Assembly (NCBI GenBank): GCA_910586515.1
Contig: CAJUGL010000028.1
Span: 1 to 43,934 of the forward strand
Direction: 5' to 3'
DNA length: 43,934 nt
Origin: an uncultured Acetatifactor sp.
GTDB lineage: Bacteria; Bacillota; Clostridia; Lachnospirales; Lachnospiraceae
Part shown: piece by piece, positions 32,062-40,687 of the stretch
Position numbering within the stretch: the first letter of the stretch is position 1
Layout: every line of letters starts with the position of its first letter
Notes under the pieces: generated by a model
Seen by the model: only the letters and a program-made list of their open reading frames with translations
What the model was told of the DNA's origin: nothing
Database searches by the model: none
Made by a program: the position numbers and the translations under genes

Positions 32062-33104
32062 CGGCTATCCTGTCCCAACGAACCGAACATCTCCCAAATC
32101 TCCTCCGGTGTCCCTCTGCCGTTAAACTGTACCAATACATTGCCGGGATAAAGCACACTGAAATTACCCCTTGGTGTATCCGTATCTCCCTCACCACGGA
32201 CAAGCACGCGGCTCCTGACCGTCTCCAAAGTAAAATCCTCCAGGGCAAACACCGGGTTATCAAAGCTCTCCCTGTACTCCTCCGGCACAGTCTCCCCGTA
32301 GGGCAGACTGTAAAAGCGTTCGTCATAGATCTCCGGCCTCTCCGTATCCACTGTGGCAGGCGCTTCCGCCTCCGTTGTGACGGAAAGGATGAGAGAGTCC
32401 ATCCCCCTGCTCCAGGTAATCGTCAGATTATCCCCGGCAATATCCTGATTCACGTAAGCCCCCTCAAAAGTGTAGCCCTGAGGAAGTTGTGCGGGAATAT
32501 ACGCTGAGAGAACCGGCAGCGCTCTGGCCTCCTCTTCCGTATATTCCAAACTTCTCAGCACCGGACATCCCTCTTCCTCTGTGGCAGCGCCGTTTTTGCT
32601 TTCCTGGGCGTCCTGGTACAGATCTTCCTTCGCCTGCCCGCTGCCGTCTCCGGACACGGACTCGGCCGTGTCTCCGCTGCTTTCAGACAGAGCATTCTCC
32701 TCCGCCCCGCCGGCGGCTTCCTCCGGCAGTTTTCCGGCTCCCGTTTCCCTCTCGGTTCCCGTCTCTGTCCCGCCCTCCTGACCTTCCTTCTGCTCCGTAC
32801 CTCCCGTGTCCTCTGCCGCTCCCAGTTCTATTGCCTGGGGCATTCCCGCCAGTCCGCCCTCTGTCCCGCCGTTCTCTCCCCAGATGAGCAGATAGCCTCC
32901 CCAGCTCATGGCCCCCACTGCTGCCAGGCACAGCGCCGCAGCCCAGGCCCCTGAAAACATTCTGCTCCTCTGTCTTCCTCTCCTGCGCTGCATGGTCTTC
33001 CTGCCGCATCTCTCCAGCAGCTCCTCGTCCGCCCCGGACAGCGCCTGCATAATTCTCAGCGCCTGCCCTCGCATCTCTTCTCTGTCTTTCCGCACGGCGC
33101 TCAT
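32058..33104 (-). CDS. Single-pass membrane protein, probable anti-sigma factor
   Basis: 348 residues. Its start (33104) overlaps the sigma-factor stop as ATGA with GGGAGGGGG upstream, so translation is coupled. A cytoplasmic part of about 50 residues precedes one membrane segment (about 52-75). A low-complexity Gly/Glu/Thr/Ser linker follows (about 80-170), then a folded outer domain of about 170 residues (PVLRSLEYTEEEARALPVLS ... VLVQFNGRGTPEEIWEMFGS). No HxxxCxxC zinc motif is seen in the cytoplasmic part. The anti-sigma role rests on gene order and topology only. Confidence 0.7.
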   Translation of the reverse strand: MSAVRKDREEMRGQALRIMQALSGADEELLERCGRKTMQRRRGRQRSRMFSGAWAAALCLAAVGAMSWGGYLLIWGENGGTEGGLAGMPQAIELGAAEDTGGTEQKEGQEGGTETGTERETGAGKLPEEAAGGAEENALSESSGDTAESVSGDGSGQAKEDLYQDAQESKNGAATEEEGCPVLRSLEYTEEEARALPVLSAYIPAQLPQGYTFEGAYVNQDIAGDNLTITWSRGMDSLILSVTTEAEAPATVDTERPEIYDERFYSLPYGETVPEEYRESFDNPVFALEDFTLETVRSRVLVRGEGDTDTPRGNFSVLYPGNVLVQFNGRGTPEEIWEMFGSLGQDSR

Positions 33105-33661
33105 ATGACTACCCCCTCCCTCTCCAAATATGCCCGAAGTCTTGCCCTTGTCCGAAACAGGGAAGTCTTCACCGTATTCAGCTTCATCCCGTAACGTCTG
33201 GCGATTTCGCTGTATTCCTCCACATACCAGTACCTCCGCAAAAAGATATTGCATTCCTTTTCCGGCAGAGTACGCAGAAATTCATTCATCATGCGCTCCA
33301 GTTCCGCGGCCTCCACCGCATCCTCCGTACTGCGCGCATCAGGCACGCATTCCGCCAGCTCATCCAGCGCCAGCGTCATCTCTCCGTTTCCTCTCTTCAT
33401 GGTATGCTTTTCCTTCCACCTGTCCAGAGACAGATTCCTTGTGATGGTTCCCAGAAACAAAGCCAGCTTCCCCGGCCTTTTCGGCGGTATGACATTCCAC
33501 GCCCTCAGCCAGGTATCATTCACGCATTCATCCGAATCCTCTCTGTCATACAGAATGTGCCAGGCAATGCTGTAGCAATACTTTCCGTAGGAGCGCTGCG
33601 ACTCGGCAATCGCTCTTTCCTCCCGCTTCCAGTACAAATCCAGTATTTCCGTATCTCTCAC
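33101..33661 (-). CDS. ECF-type RNA polymerase sigma factor
   Basis: 186 residues. Region 2 spans about 20-85 (SYCYSIAWHILYD-type helix, ECVNDTWLRAWNVIPP, LFLGTITRNLSLDRWK). Region 4 spans about 120-175 (LRTLPEKECNIFLRRYWYVE, then a helix-turn-helix EIARRYGMKLNTVKTSLFRT). Regions 1 and 3 are absent, as in ECF factors. Its gene overlaps the probable anti-sigma gene by 4 nt. A GAAC-N16-CGTT motif upstream may be its own promoter. The stress it answers to cannot be told. Confidence 0.92.
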   Translation of the reverse strand: MRDTEILDLYWKREERAIAESQRSYGKYCYSIAWHILYDREDSDECVNDTWLRAWNVIPPKRPGKLALFLGTITRNLSLDRWKEKHTMKRGNGEMTLALDELAECVPDARSTEDAVEAAELERMMNEFLRTLPEKECNIFLRRYWYVEEYSEIARRYGMKLNTVKTSLFRTRARLRAYLEREGVVI

Positions 33662-33692
33662 TTTCCCGCCTCCTATTCCGGTTCCCCCTTCT

Positions 33693-33724
33693 GCAACAGT
33701 TCAGACAGGTCGCTGAACCGTTAC
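33693..33724. repeat. Dispersed 32-bp palindrome, copy 1
   Basis: Arms GCAACAGTTCAG and CTGAACCGTTAC around ACAGGTCG. It has two mismatches between arms compared with the perfect copies at 37065 and 43868. It lies just upstream of the sigma-factor gene, inside its leader. Confidence 0.8.
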
Positions 33725-33743
33725 CGCCTTCTTCAATAAGATA

Positions 33744-33767
33744 AACGACATCCGCAGGAATAAGTTC
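33744..33767 (-). promoter_or_regulatory. Candidate ECF-type promoter of the sigma/anti-sigma genes
   Basis: GAAC (33767-33764), 16-nt spacer, CGTT (33747-33744). This is close to the GAAC/AAC-N16-CGT pattern of many ECF promoters and sits between the upstream terminator and the sigma gene, which suggests autoregulation. A clear sigma-A promoter was not seen here. Confidence 0.4.
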
Positions 33768-33769
33768 GC

Positions 33770-33798
33770 AAAAAAGACAGGAAGTTCTTCTTCCTGCC
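33770..33798 (-). terminator. Intrinsic terminator after cardiolipin synthase
   Basis: On the minus strand GGCAGGAAG and CTTCCTGTC pair around a 5-nt loop, followed by six T. It closes the transcript that ends with cls. Confidence 0.85.
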
Positions 33799-33842
33799 GT
33801 CATTTTCCCGCTCTTCTTTTCAGCGTTTCCGAGACTACACTT

Positions 33843-35402
33843 TTACATCAGCGGCGCAACGATCCGCATGAGCCTTCCCAGCACCCTGTCCGGCAGCTTC
33901 ATTCTGCCGTAGTCCTCCTCCGTCATCTCAATACACTTTTTCAGGGTATCCTGAAAATCCTCTTCCATCAAAGCAATCTGGGAATTCCGGTAGAGAACCA
34001 GACCGCACTCGAAATGATGATACAGGCTGCGGTAATCCAGATTCACCGTGCCCACCACTCCCTTTACGCCGTCCGACACGAACACTTTCGCGTGAACAAA
34101 ACCCGGTTCATATTCGTAGATTCCCACGCCTGCTTCCAGCAGTTGATTGTAGTAAGTTTTGGCCAGCACAAAGGCGTATTTTTTATCCGGTATATGAGGC
34201 ATGACAATCTTTACTTCCACTCCCCGCTTTGCCGCGTAAGTCAGCGCCATAATCATCTGATAATCCAGAATGAGATAAGGCGTCATGATATGCACATAGG
34301 TGTGGGCAGTATTGATGATCTCCAGATACACTCTTTCTCCCACCCGCTCCGGTCCCAGCGGGCAGACACTGTAAGGAATGGCATAACCGTCTCCCGGCAG
34401 ATGCGCGTCCGGGGGAAGAATGTATTTTCCGTAGGCATCAGGTTCCGTTTCTGATTCGTTCCACATCTCCAGAAACATATAGGTAAACCGCTCCACGGCA
34501 TCGCCTCTGATCATGGCTCCCACATCCTTCCAATGGCCGAAACGCTTCTTCACGTTAATGTACTCGTCTGCCAGATTAATGCCGCCGGTAAACGCCACCT
34601 TGCCGTCAATGACCAGAATTTTGCGGTGATCCCGGTTATTGTAATGGGTGGAAAAAACGGGTCTGATGGGCGCAAACATTTTACAGCGGATCCCTTCCTC
34701 CTCCACCATATCCGGAAAATCATTGGGCAGATTCCACAGCACGTTTGTCCCGTCGCACATGAACCGCACTTCCACTCCCCGGGCCGCTCTCTCCCGGAGA
34801 ATATCCAGAACGGTCCCCAGCATCCTGCCTCCGGACACAATGAAAAACTCCATGAATATAAATTTCTCCGCTTTTTTCAGCTCCTCCACCATATCCGCGA
34901 ACTGCAGCTCCCCAAGCGGATAGTACTTCACCTGGGTGCTGTCGTACACGGGACTGTTGTCACACTTCTCCAGGTAGTGCGCCAGCTGTCCCATATGAGG
35001 ACTTTCAGCCCTGAGTTTCTCCCTGACTTCTCCCCTGGGCACCACATAGCGTTTCGTATATTCCGCCAGCTCCGTAAGCCTCTCATACATAACCACCGTC
35101 CCAGGCTGAACCACAATCGTCATGTAAAAAATAGCGCCGAACACGGGAAGTATGGCAATGGGAAACATCCAGGACAGTTTCAGGTCCGGATTGCCCGGCG
35201 CATTAAATATATAGACAACCGCTGCTGCGCTGATGCTCAGAAAAAGGATATAAAACAGATAGCTGTAATTCCGCAATAAAATATACCCCAAACCAAGCAT
35301 AATCAGCTGCGCGAGAAAGCCCAGCAGAATCATGGCCGTCCTGCCATAGATAACCGTCTTGATCCTCCCTAACTTCGAATTAACCTTTTCCCCTATACTC
35401 AT
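33843..35402 (-). CDS. cls: Cardiolipin synthase (phospholipase D family)
   Basis: 519 residues. Two N-terminal membrane segments (about 23-65) and a third near 78-96 precede two HKD catalytic motifs: HRKILVIDG with GGINLADEY after it, and HAKVFVSDG with GTVNLDYRS. It joins phosphatidylglycerol molecules (or phosphatidylglycerol with another phospholipid) to make cardiolipin at the membrane. It begins 39 bp after the MarR gene in the same direction. Placement at the end of the fab cluster fits a membrane-lipid theme. Confidence 0.95.
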   Translation of the reverse strand: MSIGEKVNSKLGRIKTVIYGRTAMILLGFLAQLIMLGLGYILLRNYSYLFYILFLSISAAAVVYIFNAPGNPDLKLSWMFPIAILPVFGAIFYMTIVVQPGTVVMYERLTELAEYTKRYVVPRGEVREKLRAESPHMGQLAHYLEKCDNSPVYDSTQVKYYPLGELQFADMVEELKKAEKFIFMEFFIVSGGRMLGTVLDILRERAARGVEVRFMCDGTNVLWNLPNDFPDMVEEEGIRCKMFAPIRPVFSTHYNNRDHRKILVIDGKVAFTGGINLADEYINVKKRFGHWKDVGAMIRGDAVERFTYMFLEMWNESETEPDAYGKYILPPDAHLPGDGYAIPYSVCPLGPERVGERVYLEIINTAHTYVHIMTPYLILDYQMIMALTYAAKRGVEVKIVMPHIPDKKYAFVLAKTYYNQLLEAGVGIYEYEPGFVHAKVFVSDGVKGVVGTVNLDYRSLYHHFECGLVLYRNSQIALMEEDFQDTLKKCIEMTEEDYGRMKLPDRVLGRLMRIVAPLM

Positions 35403-35441
35403 GGTACCTTACACCCCGATTTTCATGCCGCAGACGCCCCG

Positions 35442-35885
35442 CTATCCTTCCGGATCAAAAAAACGTCCCAGGTTCACCAGGCATCTGTACAGTATTTCCA
35501 TTTCTTCTTCGCTTAAATCCTTTACAAGCGCCTTTATCATTTTTTTATGGAAATCGCGGTGATGGAAAAAAGCTTTCCTGCCCTTATCCGTGAGAATGAC
35601 ATAAACTACCCGCTTGTCCTCCTGGCTGCGCTGTCTTTTGATATAGCCCTTTCTCTCCAGGCCGTTCATATTCGTGGTAAGGGTGCTGACAGTGACGGAA
35701 AGCCTCCGCGCTATCACGGACATACTCCGCGGTTCCTCCATGCCGATTGCCTCAATAATGTGCATGTCATTGTTGGTTATATCGCTGTATTCATCCGTGA
35801 TCACAGCCTTTGCCTCCATGTCCATCACATGATTGAACAGGCTTACCAGCAGTTCATTGATGGAGCGTTTTCTGTTCCGTACCAT
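35442..35885 (-). CDS. fabT: MarR-family regulator, probable FabT
   Basis: 147 residues with a winged helix: MSVIARRLSVTVSTLTTNMNGLERKGYIKRQR contains the recognition helix, followed by the wing SQEDKRVVYVILTDKG. The domain shape and neighbourhood match FabT, which represses fatty-acid synthesis genes when bound to long-chain acyl-ACP. In streptococci fabT is the first gene of the locus; here it is after fabH, at the far end. Matching operators lie before acpP (43766-43810). No such site was seen before this gene, so autoregulation is not evident. Another MarR specificity is possible. Confidence 0.8.
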   Translation of the reverse strand: MVRNRKRSINELLVSLFNHVMDMEAKAVITDEYSDITNNDMHIIEAIGMEEPRSMSVIARRLSVTVSTLTTNMNGLERKGYIKRQRSQEDKRVVYVILTDKGRKAFFHHRDFHKKMIKALVKDLSEEEMEILYRCLVNLGRFFDPEG

Positions 35886-35957
35886 TTCGCCGATTTCCTT
35901 CCTGGCCCGGCGGGAACGCCTTTCTGCAGCTTAGATGACCGCCGGACCATATACTAT

Positions 35958-35985
35958 AATTTACCAACTTTCCGCCAAAAGTCAA
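35958..35985 (-). promoter_or_regulatory. Possible promoter of fabT-cls
   Basis: TTGACT (35985-35980), 16-nt spacer, TAAATT (35963-35958); alternatives with -10 TATAGT or TAGTAT overlap it. It lies in the 112-bp gap after fabH. Confidence 0.45.
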
Positions 35986-35997
35986 CATAAACTTTTT

Positions 35998-36963
35998 CTA
36001 CCACTCCAGAACACAGGCGCCGCAGGTCAGTCCTCCGCCGAATCCGGACAGAACCAGGCGCATCCCCTTCTTTAACCTTCCCTCCCTGTTCAGCTCGTCA
36101 AGCAAGAGGGGAATGGAGGCGGAGGAAGTGTTTCCCACCCTGTCCAGATTCATGGGAAAACGGGAGATATCCACGGAAAGCCTTTTCGCTATGCCCTCGA
36201 TAATCCGCCTGTTGGCCTGATGCAGAATAAACAGATCCACATCCTGAACGGACAGCCCTCCTTTGTCAAGCGCCTCCCCTATTGTCAGCGGAATCTGTCT
36301 CACCGCAAAAGAGAAGATTTCCCTGCCGTCCATCTTCAGATACCTGCCGCTCTCCTGTCCCCGGAAAAACGGCGTCTCGGTAGGTCTGCTCACACAGGAC
36401 AGCACCGAACCTCTGCTGCCGTCCGAATGCTGCACAAAACCCAATATTCCCCCTTCCCCGCACTTTTCCACATAAACCGCACCGGCTCCGTCTCCAAACA
36501 GAACGCATGTTCCTCTATCTTCCCAGTCCACAATCTTCGAAAGAATCTCGCTTCCCGTGACAAGAGCATTTGCCGCAATTCCTGCCTCCACATAGGCCCA
36601 GGCAGTGTGCAGGGCAAACAAAAAGCCGGCGCAGGCCGCATTCAGGTCAAAGGCCACGGCGTTTTCGGCTCCGATTCTGTCCTGTATCTGACAGGCCGTA
36701 CAGGGCACCACATCCTCAGGAGTGCAGGTCGCCGCCAGAATCAGCTCCACCTCCTGCGCCGTTCTCCCCGCATCCTTCAGCGCAAGGCTGCAGGCCTGCG
36801 CCGCAAGCGAGGCTGCCGTCTCCCCTGTGGATACATGCCTGCTGCCGATGCCCGTCCTCTCCCTGACCCACTGATCCGATGTGTCCACCATGCCGGCGAT
36901 CTCGTCGTTGGTCACCGTTCTCACCGGAAGGGCGCTGCCCGTTCCCATTATTTTTATTGACAT
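35998..36963 (-). CDS. fabH: 3-oxoacyl-ACP synthase III (FabH)
   Basis: 321 residues with the catalytic triad Cys111 (DLNAACAGFLFAL), His248 (FILHQANRRI) and Asn278 (DRVGNTSSAS). It condenses acetyl-CoA or a branched starter with malonyl-ACP to begin each fatty acid. The start at 36963 has GGAGGTAGAG upstream; an ATG at 37044 would add 27 residues that run into a duplicated copy of the accDA tail, so it is rejected. FabH lies at the end of the cluster, after accDA, rather than near acpP. Confidence 0.97.
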   Translation of the reverse strand: MSIKIMGTGSALPVRTVTNDEIAGMVDTSDQWVRERTGIGSRHVSTGETAASLAAQACSLALKDAGRTAQEVELILAATCTPEDVVPCTACQIQDRIGAENAVAFDLNAACAGFLFALHTAWAYVEAGIAANALVTGSEILSKIVDWEDRGTCVLFGDGAGAVYVEKCGEGGILGFVQHSDGSRGSVLSCVSRPTETPFFRGQESGRYLKMDGREIFSFAVRQIPLTIGEALDKGGLSVQDVDLFILHQANRRIIEGIAKRLSVDISRFPMNLDRVGNTSSASIPLLLDELNREGRLKKGMRLVLSGFGGGLTCGACVLEW

Positions 36964-37013
36964 TTTTACTCTACCTCCATCCCGCCTCCGCCAAAACCGG
37001 CTGTCCGGGAAAT

Positions 37014-37123
37014 CCTTTCTCCTTAATAGCGGCGAAACCGCCATCTGCTGTATCGGCCTTTCCCGTAACAGTTCAGACAGGACGCTGAACTGTTACCTTT
37101 CTCCTTAATAGCGGCGAAACCGC
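37014..37123. repeat. 28-bp direct repeat flanking a palindrome, at the accDA-fabH junction
   Basis: The same 28 bp occurs at 37014-37041 and 37096-37123, 82 bp apart. The right copy is the natural end of accDA, including its TAA and a palindromic GCGGTTTCGCCGC; the left copy is a second, non-coding version. Between them lies the 32-bp palindrome and about 22 further bp. It looks like a local duplication linked to the palindrome. Confidence 0.85.
37065..37096. repeat. Dispersed 32-bp palindrome, copy 2 (perfect)
   Basis: Arms GTAACAGTTCAG and CTGAACTGTTAC are exact inverted repeats around the loop ACAGGACG. It lies between accDA and fabH. As RNA it would form a stable hairpin inside the fab transcript. 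Confidence 0.9.
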
Positions 37124-38910
37124 TCATATCTCTGCTTTGCTATCTCGCTGCCGCTCATTCCCTTAAACCGTTCCAGGAATTCCCTGATCTGCTCTTTCAG
37201 ATAACCGCCGATGGCCTCCGCGGTAGTACTGTCTGCGCCGCCAAACTCCGGAATAATCTTCTCCACCACGCCCAGGTCCTGCAAATCCTGGGCCGTTATA
37301 CGCATAATTTCGCTGGCCTCCTTCGCCTTGGAAGGATCCTTCCACAAAATGGAGGCAAAGCCCTCGGGAGACAAGATGGAATAAGTAGCGTTTTCCAGCA
37401 TCCACACCTCGTTGCCCACCGCTGTCGCCAGGGCGCCGCCGCTTCCCCCTTCCCCGATAAAGATACACAATACAGGCACCTTCAGCGCAGACATCTCCCG
37501 CAGATTCCGGGCAATCGCCTCCCCCTGGCCGCGTTCTTCCGCCTCGATGCCGCAGAAAGCTCCCGACGTATTGATAAAGCTGACTATGGGACGGTTGAAC
37601 TTCTCGGCCTGCTGCATGAGCCGCAGCGCCTTGCGGTAGCCTTCGGGCATGGGCATGCCGTAATTGCGCCTCTGACACTCCCTGCTGTCCTTTCCTTTGT
37701 GATCGGCGATTACCGTCACGGGCTGACCATCCAGGAAGCCGATCCCGCCCACAATTGCCGGGTCATCCCTAAAGCTTCTATCCCCATGGGCCTCCACAAA
37801 ATAGTCGAATATATATTCCATATAATCACAGGCTCCGGCCCTTTCCAGTCTTCTGGCCGCCTTCACCTTATCCCAAACGCTCTCCGGCTGCTGTGTCCAT
37901 TCCTTTTCCTTCAGGATTTCGTTTAACACGAAATGAAATTCCCTTCCCGGCGCAAAGTCGGCATACTCCCCTTCCCGGCACTGATGGGCCTTCACCAGGA
38001 AATAAATGGTTTTCTTGAGATTTTGCCGCTGCACGATACCGTCGATTATACCGTGCTCCAGCAGAAATTCCGCCGTCTGAAATCCTTCCGGCAGTTCCTG
38101 ACCGATGGTCTGGCGGATAACCCTGGGGCCAGCGAAACCCACCAATGCTCCCGGCTCCGCCATAATCACATCTCCCAGCATGGCAAAGCTGGCCGTAACT
38201 CCTCCCGTGGTGGGATCCGTCAGTATGGTGCAGTAAAGCAGCCCTGCCTCCGCCAGCTTCCGGGCGGCTCCGGCGGTCTTTGCCATCTGCATCAGGGAAA
38301 TGATGCCCTCCTGCATCCTGGCCCCTCCGGAACAGCAGAAAAGAAACATCGGCAGTCCCTCTTCCACAGCCCGTTCCATTGCCGCGGTGATTTTCTCTCC
38401 CACTACATGGCCCATGCTAGCCATCAGAAACCGGGAATCGCAGATGCCCAGAACGATATCCTCCCCGAATACCTTGCACCTGCCCACAGAAACAGCCTCC
38501 TCCAGGCCTGTTTTCTTTCTGGCTTCCTCCAGTTTCTCCTCATATCCCTCATAACTCAGCGGATTGCACACTGGCATATCCGTAAACCAGGGTTCAAAGC
38601 TATGGGGATCTGCCACCATGCGAATACGGTTGTTCATCCGCACCCGGAAATATCCGCCGCATTCATAACAGATGTATTTTCTTTTGGCCACTCTGTCCCG
38701 TTCCACCATTTTGCCGCATTTGGGACAGCGGATTCGATAAACTTCCCCAGCCTGTTCCCGCTGCCCCTCTTCCGCGGCCGCGGTCTGAGCCGCCTGTCCG
38801 GCGGAATTATCCGTCTGGTCATATCGGGAACCGTTCCTCCGCTCATGGAGTCTTGCAAAAAAAGTTCCCCGCTTTTCCTTTAACCTGCTTCCGCTCTCTT
38901 TCCTCAACAT
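37105..38910 (-). CDS. accDA: Fused acetyl-CoA carboxylase carboxyltransferase, AccD-AccA
   Basis: 601 residues joining both carboxyltransferase subunits. The AccD part (about 58-330) has a zinc ribbon with Cys62, 65, 81 and 84 and the GGARMQEG crotonase-fold block. The AccA part (about 340-600) begins with WDKVKAARRLERAG and has GEGGSGGALA and ATYSILSPEGFASILWKD. The polypeptide moves CO2 from biotin to acetyl-CoA to make malonyl-CoA. The order beta then alpha in one frame has no stop or frameshift. accB and accC, which carry and charge biotin, are not in the window and must lie elsewhere. The start follows GGAGG by 8 nt, 40 bp after fabZ. Confidence 0.97.
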   Translation of the reverse strand: MLRKESGSRLKEKRGTFFARLHERRNGSRYDQTDNSAGQAAQTAAAEEGQREQAGEVYRIRCPKCGKMVERDRVAKRKYICYECGGYFRVRMNNRIRMVADPHSFEPWFTDMPVCNPLSYEGYEEKLEEARKKTGLEEAVSVGRCKVFGEDIVLGICDSRFLMASMGHVVGEKITAAMERAVEEGLPMFLFCCSGGARMQEGIISLMQMAKTAGAARKLAEAGLLYCTILTDPTTGGVTASFAMLGDVIMAEPGALVGFAGPRVIRQTIGQELPEGFQTAEFLLEHGIIDGIVQRQNLKKTIYFLVKAHQCREGEYADFAPGREFHFVLNEILKEKEWTQQPESVWDKVKAARRLERAGACDYMEYIFDYFVEAHGDRSFRDDPAIVGGIGFLDGQPVTVIADHKGKDSRECQRRNYGMPMPEGYRKALRLMQQAEKFNRPIVSFINTSGAFCGIEAEERGQGEAIARNLREMSALKVPVLCIFIGEGGSGGALATAVGNEVWMLENATYSILSPEGFASILWKDPSKAKEASEIMRITAQDLQDLGVVEKIIPEFGGADSTTAEAIGGYLKEQIREFLERFKGMSGSEIAKQRYERFRRY

Positions 38911-38950
38911 CTATACAGCCTCCTCTGTCAGGATCCTCATTCCCCTGAAT

Positions 38951-39379
38951 TTAACGAATGGCGAAGGTCATCTCGGCCTCCGCAGCCACCCTGCCGTCTA
39001 CGGAAGCCCTGGCCTTCCCGACGCCTATGGGTCCCTTAATCTTGACAATCTCCATCTCCAGTGACAGCACATCCCCGGGCACAACCATCTTTCGGAACTT
39101 TGCCTTGTCTATACCCGCAAAATAGGCCGTTTTCCCCTTCCACTCCGGCTGGGAGAGAATGGCGACTGCCCCTACCTGGGCCAGCGCCTCCATGATCAGC
39201 ACTCCCGGCATCACGGGATTCCCCGGAAAATGTCCCTGAAAATAAGGCTCTCCCGCGCTGACACACTTCCTGCCCACCGCACGGACGCCCGGCTCCAGTT
39301 CCTCTATGGTATCGATCAGCAAAAAGGGATATCTGTGGGGAATGATATCCATGATCTCGCTTGTGGTATATATAGCCAT
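38951..39379 (-). CDS. fabZ: 3-hydroxyacyl-ACP dehydratase FabZ
   Basis: 142 residues, with the active-site histidine His50 and Glu64 in GHFPGNPVMPGVLIMEALAQ, and the early PHRYPFLLIDTIEEL. It removes water from 3-hydroxyacyl-ACP in each elongation cycle. Only one dehydratase gene is seen here; whether it also isomerises to give unsaturated acids (as in FabN-type enzymes) cannot be told. It lies 18 bp after fabF. Confidence 0.97.
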   Translation of the reverse strand: MAIYTTSEIMDIIPHRYPFLLIDTIEELEPGVRAVGRKCVSAGEPYFQGHFPGNPVMPGVLIMEALAQVGAVAILSQPEWKGKTAYFAGIDKAKFRKMVVPGDVLSLEMEIVKIKGPIGVGKARASVDGRVAAEAEMTFAIR

Positions 39380-39397
39380 CTCCCTTTTCCTCCCTGT

Positions 39398-40633
39398 CTA
39401 CCTGTCTGCCCTGCCGATCAGAAGACTGGCGTTATGACCGCCGAAACCGAGAGAATTGCTCAGGGCATAGGGAACTTCCTCCTCACGGCTCTCCCTGCAG
39501 TAATCCAGATCCATCTCCCCTTCCGTCTCCTGCAGACCCACTGTCCTGTGGATAAAGTTCTCCTGAATCTCCTTCACGCAGGCGATCAATTCCACCGCGC
39601 CGGCAGCTCCCAGCAAATGACCTATCATAGACTTGGTGGAATTGATCCTCACCGCCCCCGCATGGGCGCCGAAGGCCAGCTTCACGGCTCTTGTTTCAAA
39701 CAGGTCATTGTGATGAGTTCCTGTGCCGTGAGCATTGATATAGGTCACTTCCTCCGGTCTCACCCCGCCGTCTTCCAGGGCATTCAGCATTGCTCTGGCA
39801 GCGCCTGCCCCGTCCTCGGAGGGAGAAGTGATATGATAGGCGTCGGAGGAACAGCCATAACCCAATACCTCTGCATAGATTCTGGCCCCACGCGCCCTGG
39901 CATGTTCCAGCTCCTCCAGAATCACGATCCCTGCCCCTTCCCCCATGACAAATCCGCTTCTGTCCTTATCAAAAGGAATAGAGCACCTGGCCGGATCCGT
40001 GCTGTCCGACAATGCGGTCAGCGCCGAAAAGCCCGCAATGCCAAGAGGCGTCACCGCGCCCTCCGTTCCTCCTGCCACGCATACGTCCAACTCCCCGTAC
40101 TGGACGGAGCGGAAAGCTTCTCCGATGGAATGAGTGCCTGTGGCACAGGCCGTGGCCACATTCAGACTCTTTCCCTTCAGCCCGCAGACAATGCTCACAT
40201 TCCCTGCCGCCATGTTGGATATCATTGTGGGCACGAACAGCGGACTGATTCTGGAGGGACCTTTCTCCGCCAGCTTTGCGCATTCCCGCTCCACGGCCTG
40301 CAGACTTCCCACGCCGCAGCCCACGCTGCAGCCCACCCGGTAAGCGTCCTCCTTCTCCATGTCAAGCCCTGCATCCGCCATGGCCTCCACTGCAGCCGCC
40401 ACGGCATACTGACAGAACAGTTCCATACGTCTGGCCGCTTTTTTGTCCATATATTCCTCCGGCCGAAAATCCCGAACCTCCGCTGCCAGCCTGCATTTGT
40501 ACTCCGAAGCGTCAAACTTTGTAATGGGTCCGAAACCTGTCTTCTCAGCCCTGATTCCGGCCCAGAATTCCTCCACCCCTATGCCGATGGGCGTCACGGC
40601 GCCCATTCCTGTGATAACCACTCTTCTCCTCAT
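39398..40633 (-). CDS. fabF: 3-oxoacyl-ACP synthase II (FabF)
   Basis: 411 residues with catalytic Cys163 (NVATACATGTHS), His302 (INAHGTGTHHND), Lys334 and His339 (NSTKSMIGHLLGAAG). It carries out the elongating condensations of fatty-acid synthesis. The start is MRRRVVITGMGAVTPIG, typical of the family. The gene lies 54 bp after fabG. Confidence 0.98.
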   Translation of the reverse strand: MRRRVVITGMGAVTPIGIGVEEFWAGIRAEKTGFGPITKFDASEYKCRLAAEVRDFRPEEYMDKKAARRMELFCQYAVAAAVEAMADAGLDMEKEDAYRVGCSVGCGVGSLQAVERECAKLAEKGPSRISPLFVPTMISNMAAGNVSIVCGLKGKSLNVATACATGTHSIGEAFRSVQYGELDVCVAGGTEGAVTPLGIAGFSALTALSDSTDPARCSIPFDKDRSGFVMGEGAGIVILEELEHARARGARIYAEVLGYGCSSDAYHITSPSEDGAGAARAMLNALEDGGVRPEEVTYINAHGTGTHHNDLFETRAVKLAFGAHAGAVRINSTKSMIGHLLGAAGAVELIACVKEIQENFIHRTVGLQETEGEMDLDYCRESREEEVPYALSNSLGFGGHNASLLIGRADR

Positions 40634-40687
40634 TCTTTTTTCCTTTCCCTGCTCACCCGTCGCGTGTCACCGTTCACCTTTTCGTCC

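Noticed and set aside
33546..33803. Cys-rich 85-codon frame upstream of the sigma gene
   Set aside because: The two CxxC-like pairs are tempting, but the frame starts inside the cls terminator, crosses the palindrome repeat and overlaps the sigma gene out of frame.
36964..37044. 27-residue N-terminal extension of FabH
   Set aside because: It is translated from the duplicated accDA tail; a good SD precedes the shorter start.
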